From positions 186,001 to 250,000 of the forward strand of contig NZ_JAAIWM010000004.1 in assembly GCF_011008845.1 (NCBI RefSeq): DNA of 64,000 nucleotides, read 5' to 3'. The number at the start of each line of letters is the position of its first letter. Position 1 is the stretch's first letter. Position numbers and translations under genes: made by a program. This stretch comes from Bacillus mesophilus. Lineage in GTDB: Bacteria; Bacillota; Bacilli; Bacillales; SA4. The notes under the pieces were generated by a model that saw only the letters and a list, made by a program, of their open reading frames with translations, made no database searches and was not told where the DNA came from. Positions 54,654-61,254 of the stretch are shown in pieces.

Positions 54654-55889
54654 TTATTGATCTAATGAAACGTCGACAATTTTCCCATTCTCAACAACAC
54701 CCATTCGTAGCGGAGTTACTAATCCACCATTGTCTTCGATTTCATCGATTTCATAAATCTTCTTATCAGCCGGTACATTAGCTAGACCTTCCTCAATGCT
54801 AGCTCTAATTGCTTCTGCATCATCAACTGATCCAGCTGCTTTCATTGCCTCCACAAACAAGTATGTCGCTAAGTAGTGATATCCAGCTTCTGAACCTGGG
54901 TTTTTCCCGTGCTCAGCTTTGTAGTCATCAATAAATTTCTCATTGCCTGCATATCTTGAGTACACTAATGGAAGAACTCCTACAGACCCTTCAATTAATT
55001 CTGTTCCACCAAGCACAGCTTCAATTTCATCAAGCTTTGCTTGGTCCATGATAAGGAATCCACCTTTAAAACCTAATTCTCTTGCTTGCTTCATAACTAG
55101 TGCCGTTGGTTCAGAAGGACCACCAACAAATAGTACATCTGGCTTTTCCTTTAATGCGTTTGTAACAATTGTAAAGAAGTCAGTATCCTTACTAAAGTCA
55201 ATTGACCCCTTATAAACAACTTCTCCTCCTAATTCTTTCCAACCCGGTTCTAATGCAGCAGTCCAGTCCTTACCATATTGAGTTGCAGTAGGGAGAAGGG
55301 CGATCTTCTTTCCGAACTTTTCCATTTGATACTTTGAGAACGGCTCAATGTAAGAGCTGTACTTAGGAGGAATTCGTACTGTTAAAGGATTCCCCACTTC
55401 TGTAATTTTCGGTTCACTTGAATAGGCTCCAATAATGAACTTATCTTGCATATTGAATACTTGTGTTGCAAAAATTCCACCACTATGAGGTACGAAAATA
55501 ATAGGTGTCTTATTTTCCTGTACTAGTCTCTTAGCATTAGCGCCTGTTTCATTTGGTAAGTATTTATCATCTAGGGAAACGAGATTAAGATTATACTTCT
55601 TCCCTGCAACCTCGAAACCACCGTTTGCATTGATTTCCTCAACAGCCATTGTTACACCGCTTAGTGTATTATTCCCATAGAACGCTGCAGGTCCACTAAG
55701 TGGTCCACTGTAACCAATATTGACTACGCCAACTTCTTCTTCTTTTTCAGTTTCTGTTTCAGTACCAGAATCTGTTTCTGTTGGTTCTTCTTCAGCAGGC
55801 TGTGATGAAGGAGTGGTGCTACAAGCTCCAACGAAGACAAGAGCCAGTAGTAAAATCAAGAACAAAGATAATCTTTTAAACATAAACAT
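54654..55889 (-). CDS. Liv-type ABC transporter substrate-binding lipoprotein
   Basis: The 411-residue binding protein starts MFMFKRLSLFLILLLALVFV and has the lipobox VGAC (lipidated cysteine near 22), then an acidic Thr/Glu linker and a type I periplasmic-binding fold of the LivJ/Peripla_BP_6 family (IGYSGPLSGPAAFYGNN, DDKYLPNETGANAKRL). GGGGG stands 7 nt before the ATG at 55889. The ligand is not necessarily an amino acid: its operon encodes a CoA ligase and beta-oxidation enzymes, so an organic acid is more likely. Confidence 0.91.
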   Translation of the reverse strand: MFMFKRLSLFLILLLALVFVGACSTTPSSQPAEEEPTETDSGTETETEKEEEVGVVNIGYSGPLSGPAAFYGNNTLSGVTMAVEEINANGGFEVAGKKYNLNLVSLDDKYLPNETGANAKRLVQENKTPIIFVPHSGGIFATQVFNMQDKFIIGAYSSEPKITEVGNPLTVRIPPKYSSYIEPFSKYQMEKFGKKIALLPTATQYGKDWTAALEPGWKELGGEVVYKGSIDFSKDTDFFTIVTNALKEKPDVLFVGGPSEPTALVMKQARELGFKGGFLIMDQAKLDEIEAVLGGTELIEGSVGVLPLVYSRYAGNEKFIDDYKAEHGKNPGSEAGYHYLATYLFVEAMKAAGSVDDAEAIRASIEEGLANVPADKKIYEIDEIEDNGGLVTPLRMGVVENGKIVDVSLDQ

Positions 55890-55923
55890 TACTTTTCCCC
55901 CTTTAATCATTTAATAGTTTAAA

Positions 55924-55960
55924 AGCAAATATTATTGAAAATTCTTTTTAAATATTTGCT
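55924..55960 (-). terminator. Inverted repeat between livF and the binding protein gene
   Basis: AGCAAATATT and AATATTTGCT are perfect 10-bp arms 17 bp apart, followed by TTTTAAA on the minus strand. It may act as a weak terminator or as an RNA-stabilising 3' end for the upstream transcript. Confidence 0.55.
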
Positions 55961-56007
55961 CACCTCCTTTAAATGGCATTAATTTCAAATAGATTTATGA
56001 TTGAAAC

Positions 56008-56715
56008 TTAAGCACCAATATAAGCCTTACGAATGTCATCATTCTCAAATAAGTCCTGACTTTTCCCTTCAAGGACGATTCTTCCCGTTTCTATTACATA
56101 GCCACGATCTGCTATTTTAAGAGCAGCATTTGCGTTTTGCTCTGCAAGAAGTACAGTCGTACCACTCTTGTTTATTTTTTTAATAACATCAAATACCTGC
56201 TCTACAATTAAAGGAGCTAGCCCGATTGAAGGCTCATCAAGAAGAATGAGTTTTGGGTGTGCCATCAAGGCTCTACCAATAGCTAGCATTTGTTGTTGAC
56301 CGCCACTTAAAGAGCCAGCTGGGTCGTTTCTTTTTTCCTTTAAGATTGGAAATAATTCGTATACTTCCTGCAATGAACTTTTTTGCTTTTCTTTATCTCT
56401 ACGATGTACATAACCACCTAGAATAAGATTTTCAGAAACTGACATCTGTGGAAATAATTTTCTCCCCTCAGCACACTGCACAATTCCTGCCTGAACCAAT
56501 TTATCAGCTGACATTCCCCCAACATTTTTATCCATAAAATGGATGGTGCCGTCAGATGGTTTACTTAATCCACTAATCGTTCGGAAAATGGTACTTTTAC
56601 CTGCACCATTTGCCCCTAAAAGTACAACCAGCTCACCTTGTTCTACTTCTAGGTTAATATTTCTAAGTGCTTGAAATGATCCATAATGAACAGAAACATT
56701 AGTTAGCTTCAGCAA
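56008..56715 (-). CDS. livF: Liv-type ABC transporter ATP-binding protein LivF
   Basis: The ATPase is about 235 residues with Walker A LLGANGAGKST, canonical signature LSGGQQQMLAIGRAL, Walker B LILLDEPSIGLAP and the LivF-type EQNANAAL. The frame is open to a GTG at 56724 that coincides with the ribosome site AGGAGGTG; the TTG at 56715 is the better start. It overlaps livG by 17 bp. It pairs with LivG on the permease dimer. Confidence 0.92.
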   Translation of the reverse strand: MLKLTNVSVHYGSFQALRNINLEVEQGELVVLLGANGAGKSTIFRTISGLSKPSDGTIHFMDKNVGGMSADKLVQAGIVQCAEGRKLFPQMSVSENLILGGYVHRRDKEKQKSSLQEVYELFPILKEKRNDPAGSLSGGQQQMLAIGRALMAHPKLILLDEPSIGLAPLIVEQVFDVIKKINKSGTTVLLAEQNANAALKIADRGYVIETGRIVLEGKSQDLFENDDIRKAYIGA

Positions 56716-57472
56716 CGTCTCCACCTCCTAGATAAGCTTCAATTACCACTTTATTATTTTTAATTTCTTCTGGCGTACCCTCTGCAATCTTCTTCCCATA
56801 GTTTAAAACCATGATCTTATCTGCTAGATTCATAATCATTTGCATCTTATGTTCAATTAAGCAGACCGTAATTCCCTTGTTAACCATCTTCTTAATCAAG
56901 TCAGCAAGTCCGTCCGTTTCTTCAGGATTCACACCTGCTGCTGGCTCATCAAGAAAAACAATTGATGGATCTGTAGCTAGAGCTAATGCAAAAGCAGTTC
57001 GCTTTTTAGCTTCTTGTGAAATCCCAGCTACGGGATGGTGTGCTAATTCCGTTAAACCTACAAAATCAAGAACTTCAAACGCCTTTTCTCTACTTTCCTT
57101 CTCTTCTTTTTTTAATCGTGCTGTATTGAAAATGGCATCAAACAACCCTGATTTTGTTCTTAAGCGATGACCAATAATGACATTATCAAGCACCGTTGAT
57201 TGTTCAAATAAATGGGTAGTTTGGAAGGTTCTAGCTATTCCCAATTTAGCAATTTCATATGACCTCAACTTTGTAATATCTGTGCCGTCGTATATAACCG
57301 AACCATTAGAGGGCTGATGAAAGCCACTTATTAGATTAAAGAAGGTTGATTTCCCGGCACCATTGGGTCCAATGATAGCCGTTACTTTTCCCTTTTCTAT
57401 TTCAAAATCCACCTGATCTACTGCTGTTAACCCACCGAAATTTTTGGTCAAGCCCTTAACTTGAACTAGCAT
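56699..57472 (-). CDS. livG: Liv-type ABC transporter ATP-binding protein LivG, atypical signature motif
   Basis: The 257-residue ATPase has Walker A GPNGAGKST (35-43), a Q-loop in ARTFQTTHLF, Walker B IVFLDEPAAGVNPEE and switch histidine LIEHKM. The ABC signature, normally LSYGQQRR or similar, reads ISQEAKKR (151-158) and lacks the Ser-Gly-Gly core. LivF beside it keeps a perfect signature, so one of the two ATP sites may be degenerate. It starts within the livM stop (TAATG). Confidence 0.9.
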   Translation of the reverse strand: MLVQVKGLTKNFGGLTAVDQVDFEIEKGKVTAIIGPNGAGKSTFFNLISGFHQPSNGSVIYDGTDITKLRSYEIAKLGIARTFQTTHLFEQSTVLDNVIIGHRLRTKSGLFDAIFNTARLKKEEKESREKAFEVLDFVGLTELAHHPVAGISQEAKKRTAFALALATDPSIVFLDEPAAGVNPEETDGLADLIKKMVNKGITVCLIEHKMQMIMNLADKIMVLNYGKKIAEGTPEEIKNNKVVIEAYLGGGDVAEAN

Positions 57473-58473
57473 TATTTCTCCTCCTTTACGGCAACCGAAT
57501 TCTGTTGAATTAGGATTTTAGCTTTTTTAGCTTTTCGATTGGCCAACCAGGTTTGAACTCCTCCAGCAATTCCACGTGGATAGAAAATAATCAATAGTAC
57601 AAGGATCGGACCAAATATAAGCATTCTATAATCTTGTAAGAATTGTAAGTATTGTGATACCCAAATGATGATTAATGTTCCCACCAACGGTCCAGATATG
57701 GTTCCTATTCCACCAACTAGTAAATAGGTAAGCATGTCAAACGTGATATTGATATAAGAGATATCCGGGCCGATAAAGCGGACAAAAGATGCATATAATG
57801 CTCCTGCTAAGCCTGCAAAAAAGGTAGATAACACAAAGGAAAGCAATTTTTGTTTCATTGTCTCAATTCCAATGGTTTGAGCTAGTTCTTCACTGTTTCG
57901 AATTGCTATAAACGTTCTTCCAACTAATGAGTCAATAATTCTCTTAAACACGAAGATTGCAACTACTAAGAAGAAGAGCATTAAATAGTAAACTGATTTT
58001 GGTGAGTCGAATGTAATCGGACCAATAGGTGTTGGTGCCGGAATTCCAATTAATCCTCTCACCCCTTCTGTAACTGCTTCCCACTTGTAGATAATTAAAT
58101 AAATGATATACCCTACACACAGTGTATAGATGGCAAAAAAGTGTTCTTTTGTTCTTAGCGCAATAAGTCCAATTAGGAAGCCAATCACGGTTGTAATAAT
58201 GATCGCTAGAATAAACGATAGCCAAAAATTAAGACCAACTTTAACTGTCAATACTCCTAATGAGTAAGCTCCAATTGCAAAAAATCCTGCATGAGCCAAT
58301 GAAAGCTGCCCCGTAAACCCACCAACCATATTTAATCCATAAACAGCTATGGTCCAAATAAAAATGGAGGAAAAGATGTGTAAATAATATTGATTTTCAG
58401 TAACTAGGGGAATAATAACGGCAACTAAAAACAGAATGATTGTCAAGTTTCTCTTGTTTAATAGGTTTGACAT
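57472..58473 (-). CDS. livM: Liv-type ABC transporter permease LivM
   Basis: The 333-residue permease has about nine membrane segments, the GLNMVGGFTGQLSLAHAGFFAIGAY segment (split here over about 46-70) typical of LivM, and the EAA-like loop around TIGIETMKQKLLSFVLSTF. The C-terminus is basic and cytoplasmic. AAGGGGG precedes the ATG, which overlaps the livH stop as TAATG. It forms the channel with LivH. Confidence 0.93.
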   Translation of the reverse strand: MSNLLNKRNLTIILFLVAVIIPLVTENQYYLHIFSSIFIWTIAVYGLNMVGGFTGQLSLAHAGFFAIGAYSLGVLTVKVGLNFWLSFILAIIITTVIGFLIGLIALRTKEHFFAIYTLCVGYIIYLIIYKWEAVTEGVRGLIGIPAPTPIGPITFDSPKSVYYLMLFFLVVAIFVFKRIIDSLVGRTFIAIRNSEELAQTIGIETMKQKLLSFVLSTFFAGLAGALYASFVRFIGPDISYINITFDMLTYLLVGGIGTISGPLVGTLIIIWVSQYLQFLQDYRMLIFGPILVLLIIFYPRGIAGGVQTWLANRKAKKAKILIQQNSVAVKEEK

Positions 58474-59336
58474 TACTGTACCCCCTTAATAAACAACCCT
58501 TTGGGTCTAATTGTCAGGATAATAACTAAAAGTAGGAATGCGATTAGATCTTTATAATCATTTGAGATAAATGTGGCGCTTAAGCTTTCTGAGAAGCCGA
58601 TAATATAACCTCCAATTATCGCACCTGGAATACTTCCCATACCGCCAATTATGATGATGACAAAAGCTTTTAATATAACGAGATGCCCCATTCCTGGAAA
58701 CACTAGATTAATAGGTGACGAAATAGAAGATGCAATCGCCGCTAATGCCCCTGAGATAAAGAAAGTAATCATCGCAACTTTATTAGCATTGATTCCAACA
58801 AGGAATGCACCTTCTCGATTTTGTGACATGGCAATAATCGCAGCACCTGTCATTGTCTTTTTTAAGAATAAGTATAGTAGTACCATGACTAAAACAGCTG
58901 TAAATACAATTAAAAGCCTTTGAATGGTAACTGTTAATCCAAGAAACTCTACTACTTGATCGTAAGGTGAAATCATTCTTCTGTATTCTGCTCCCCAAAC
59001 TAGCTGAACTAATGCCTCTAAAAATAAAAGCATACCGATAGCTGCGATCTTGTCATGTATAGGTGGGGCATGTCGCAATGGATTGAATACTAATCTTTCC
59101 ATCACTACGCCTAACAATCCAATCACAATAATAGAAAAGAATATGGCAATCCAATAATGAAAGCCGAAGCTTTCCATAAACATTAAAGTTACATACCCAC
59201 CAACCATGTAAAGGGCACCGTGCGCAAAGTTTGGTATATGCAGAATTCCATATACTAAGGTAAGGCCTAATGCCACTAAACTGTAAACGCTTCCAATAGT
59301 GAGACCATTGAAGATTTGCTGTAATAAAATATCCAT
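58473..59336 (-). CDS. livH: Liv-type ABC transporter permease LivH
   Basis: The 287-residue permease starts MDILLQQIFNGLTIGSVYSL, the typical LivH N-terminus, and continues with eight or so membrane helices. The motif GINANKVAMITFFISGALAA marks the cytoplasmic coupling loop and following helix. GAGGAGG precedes the ATG, 16 bp after the acyl-CoA ligase gene. It is co-transcribed from the sigma-54 promoter at 61021-61037. Confidence 0.93.
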   Translation of the reverse strand: MDILLQQIFNGLTIGSVYSLVALGLTLVYGILHIPNFAHGALYMVGGYVTLMFMESFGFHYWIAIFFSIIVIGLLGVVMERLVFNPLRHAPPIHDKIAAIGMLLFLEALVQLVWGAEYRRMISPYDQVVEFLGLTVTIQRLLIVFTAVLVMVLLYLFLKKTMTGAAIIAMSQNREGAFLVGINANKVAMITFFISGALAAIASSISSPINLVFPGMGHLVILKAFVIIIIGGMGSIPGAIIGGYIIGFSESLSATFISNDYKDLIAFLLLVIILTIRPKGLFIKGVQ

Positions 59337-59352
59337 ATCCTACCTCCTCTTA

Positions 59353-60939
59353 CTACTTAGTCGAGTAAAGCTCTTTTAGCTTTCTTTTTAAAATCTTTCC
59401 TACTGCCGTTTTAGGTAACTCATCAACATAGGTCACGATACTAGGAACCTTGTAGGCTGCTAATCTTTCACGACAAAATTGAATTAAGTCTTCTTCTGGT
59501 AGACTATCTTTCTCCTTTAACACAACAATCGCTTTTACTGTTTCCCCTCTATATTCATCAGGAATTCCAATGACCGCTGCCTCAAGAACATCTGGGTGAC
59601 TATAAATTACATCTTCAATTTCAATTGGATACACATTAAAGCCGCTTGCAAGGATCATCTCTTTTTTACGTCCAACAATATAGAAAAAACCATCCGCATC
59701 CATCATTGCTAGATCACCAGTATATAACCAACCATCTCTTATAGTAGAGGCAGTTTCCTCTGGCATATTCAGGTATCCCTTCATGATCTGCGGACCTTTA
59801 ATAACAAGTTCCCCGACCTCGCCAGTACCTAAATCTTCTTCTCCTGTTGCGATATCTACAATTTTCGCATCAGTATTTGGAATTGGGATACCAATACTTC
59901 CTCTTTTTTGGAGCCCCGAGATTGGATTTCTATGAGTAACAGGTGAAGCTTCTGATAACCCATAGCCTTCAGCAACCGAAGTTCCACTAATTTCATTAAA
60001 ACGATTAATTACTTCTACTGGTAATGGTGCAGAACCACTTGTACAAGTTGTTAAACAACTTAGATCAAACTGATAACTTTTATAGTATGTTAGTAGGGCG
60101 ATATACATGGTTGGTACCCCTGGAAATGCAGTAGGCTTTGTTTGTTCAATAATTTTTACAACCTGCTCTACTTCAAACTTTGGAACTAAAATTAAGTTTC
60201 CTCCATTTAAGAACGTTAAGTTCATTGCACTAGTCATCCCATACACATGAAATAGCGGTGAAATCGTTAATACTCGCTCTTCTCCAAGTCGGGTTTTAAT
60301 TTGTGCAGTAGCCGCACTTTGCAAAGTATTGGCCACTAAATTGTAGTGAGTTAGCATTGCACCTTTAGATCGTCCAGTCGTTCCTCCTGTATATTGAAGA
60401 ACAGCAACATCTTCCTTTGGATCAATTTCAACATTTGGAAGCTTTACATCAGCATCCTGAAGTAATTGATCGAAAGTACTCTCTTTTTCAAATGAGACGG
60501 TAATCGTGTTAACTACTGGTGTTTGATCTAATATACTTTCAGCAATAGGTAGTAAATGATCAAGTACAATAAGTGCTTTGGTATTGGAATCGTTTAGTAC
60601 ATATAGAAGCTCTGAGGATTTATACATTGGATTAATTTGAACGATTGTTGCTCCACACATTAAAGCTGCATAATAGGATATTGGATATTGTGGACAGTTA
60701 GGAAGCATGATTGCAACACTATCACCTTTTTTAATACCTCGTTTTGCCAACGAGGAGGCAACTCGAAGGATACAGTGGTACAATTCTCCATAAGTAAAGG
60801 TTTTGTGATAGAACGTTACAGCCGTATGATCTTTATACTTTTGAACGGACTGTTGAAATAATTGAGTTAAGGGTATTTCTGGTATTTCAATTTCATGTGG
60901 ATTTCCTTCTACAACATGCTTTAGCCAAGGTCTTTCCAT
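59353..60939 (-). CDS. Acyl-CoA synthetase (AMP-forming ligase, FadD-like)
   Basis: The 528-residue adenylate-forming enzyme has the P-loop-like YTGGTTGRSKGAM, GYGLSEASPV, LYTGDLAMMD, the hinge RKKEMILASGFNVYP and the catalytic C-terminal lysine in PKTAVGKILKRKL. It activates a carboxylic acid to its CoA thioester. GGGGGAG precedes the ATG. It is the first gene behind a sigma-54 promoter and heads the Liv transporter genes, so imported acid is probably activated at once. Medium- or long-chain, branched or aryl-aliphatic acids are all possible. Confidence 0.92.
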   Translation of the reverse strand: MERPWLKHVVEGNPHEIEIPEIPLTQLFQQSVQKYKDHTAVTFYHKTFTYGELYHCILRVASSLAKRGIKKGDSVAIMLPNCPQYPISYYAALMCGATIVQINPMYKSSELLYVLNDSNTKALIVLDHLLPIAESILDQTPVVNTITVSFEKESTFDQLLQDADVKLPNVEIDPKEDVAVLQYTGGTTGRSKGAMLTHYNLVANTLQSAATAQIKTRLGEERVLTISPLFHVYGMTSAMNLTFLNGGNLILVPKFEVEQVVKIIEQTKPTAFPGVPTMYIALLTYYKSYQFDLSCLTTCTSGSAPLPVEVINRFNEISGTSVAEGYGLSEASPVTHRNPISGLQKRGSIGIPIPNTDAKIVDIATGEEDLGTGEVGELVIKGPQIMKGYLNMPEETASTIRDGWLYTGDLAMMDADGFFYIVGRKKEMILASGFNVYPIEIEDVIYSHPDVLEAAVIGIPDEYRGETVKAIVVLKEKDSLPEEDLIQFCRERLAAYKVPSIVTYVDELPKTAVGKILKRKLKELYSTK

Positions 60940-61020
60940 TCATTCTCCCCCTTGTTTATTCCATTTAAAGAATTCCTTTTTTAGATGAGAAAAGGCGCAA
61001 ACTCTTATACACCTTTTAAA

Positions 61021-61037
61021 AGCAAGAAGTGTGCCAA
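61021..61037 (-). promoter_or_regulatory. Sigma-54 promoter of the ligase-liv operon
   Basis: Minus-strand TTGGCACACTTCTTGCT is a near-perfect -24/-12 element (TGGCAC-N5-TTGCT, GG-N10-GC). Transcription would begin near 61009, about 70 nt upstream of the ligase ATG. Confidence 0.9.
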
Positions 61038-61045
61038 AAACAAAA

Positions 61046-61088
61046 CAAGTGACGAATCTATGATTAAAGTTCATAAATTCGTCACTTG
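61046..61088. promoter_or_regulatory. Perfect 12-bp inverted repeat upstream of the sigma-54 promoter
   Basis: CAAGTGACGAAT (61046-61057) and ATTCGTCACTTG (61077-61088) are exact complements 19 bp apart, starting 9 bp upstream of the -24 element. No T run follows on either strand, so it is not an obvious terminator. It differs from the RATTCA palindromes and may bind a second regulator or shape the DNA. A weak RATTCA-type site (61088-61103) begins at its edge. Confidence 0.6.
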
Positions 61089-61143
61089 ATTCAAAAATGG
61101 ATTAAATTTTTTAAGTTTTCTAACAATTATATGATTGTCTGTC

Positions 61144-61178
61144 GATTCATTAATGAATTATAAATTCACTAATGAATC
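61144..61178. promoter_or_regulatory. Paired palindromes, candidate enhancer (UAS) for the sigma-54 activator, site B
   Basis: GATTCATTAATGAATT (61144-61159), 3 bp and AATTCACTAATGAATC (61163-61178) both fit RATTCA-N4-TGAATY, with the same spacing as 54107-54141. The centre is about 150 bp upstream of the predicted transcription start, a usual enhancer distance. Confidence 0.75.
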
Positions 61179-61182
61179 TTTA

Positions 61183-61198
61183 TTGGAAGCGCATTCAA
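61183..61198. promoter_or_regulatory. cre-like sequence (CcpA), weak
   Basis: TTGGAAGCGCATTCAA agrees with the cre pattern TGWAANCGNTNWCA at 12 of 14 positions and is a partial palindrome. It adjoins the upstream palindromes. Carbon repression of this operon would be logical, but the match is imperfect. Confidence 0.35.
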
Positions 61199-61226
61199 TT
61201 TTATTGTGATAAATCATAAGATTCCT

Positions 61227-61254
61227 ATAAAATAAAATAAATATTTTATTTTAT
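61227..61254 (-). terminator. AT-only palindrome at the end of the activator gene
   Basis: ATAAAATAAAATA and TATTTTATTTTAT are perfect 13-bp arms with a 2-bp centre, overlapping the stop codon of the activator. It lacks GC pairs, so termination is uncertain. Confidence 0.4.

Noticed and set aside
48329-56724. Upstream GTG or ATG starts for several genes (48329, 50330, 53943, 54622, 55910, 56724)
   Set aside because: In each case the upstream codon overlaps or precedes the Shine-Dalgarno sequence, while a start a few codons later has correct spacing.
57944-58225. 93-codon minus-strand frame inside livM
   Set aside because: It is an out-of-frame shadow of livM with unusual composition and no start signal. 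Other overlapping frames within strongly supported genes were dismissed for the same reason.
61046-61088. Rho-independent terminator for the activator gene
   Set aside because: The inverted repeat is perfect, but the loop is 19 nt and neither strand has a T run after it. Its place just upstream of a sigma-54 promoter fits regulation better.
61144-61178. FadR (YsiA-type) operator
   Set aside because: The TGAAT half-sites resemble the Bacillus FadR site, but the spacing differs and the paired 16-3-16 layout is repeated exactly at a second sigma-54 promoter. A TetR-type fadR gene is not present here.
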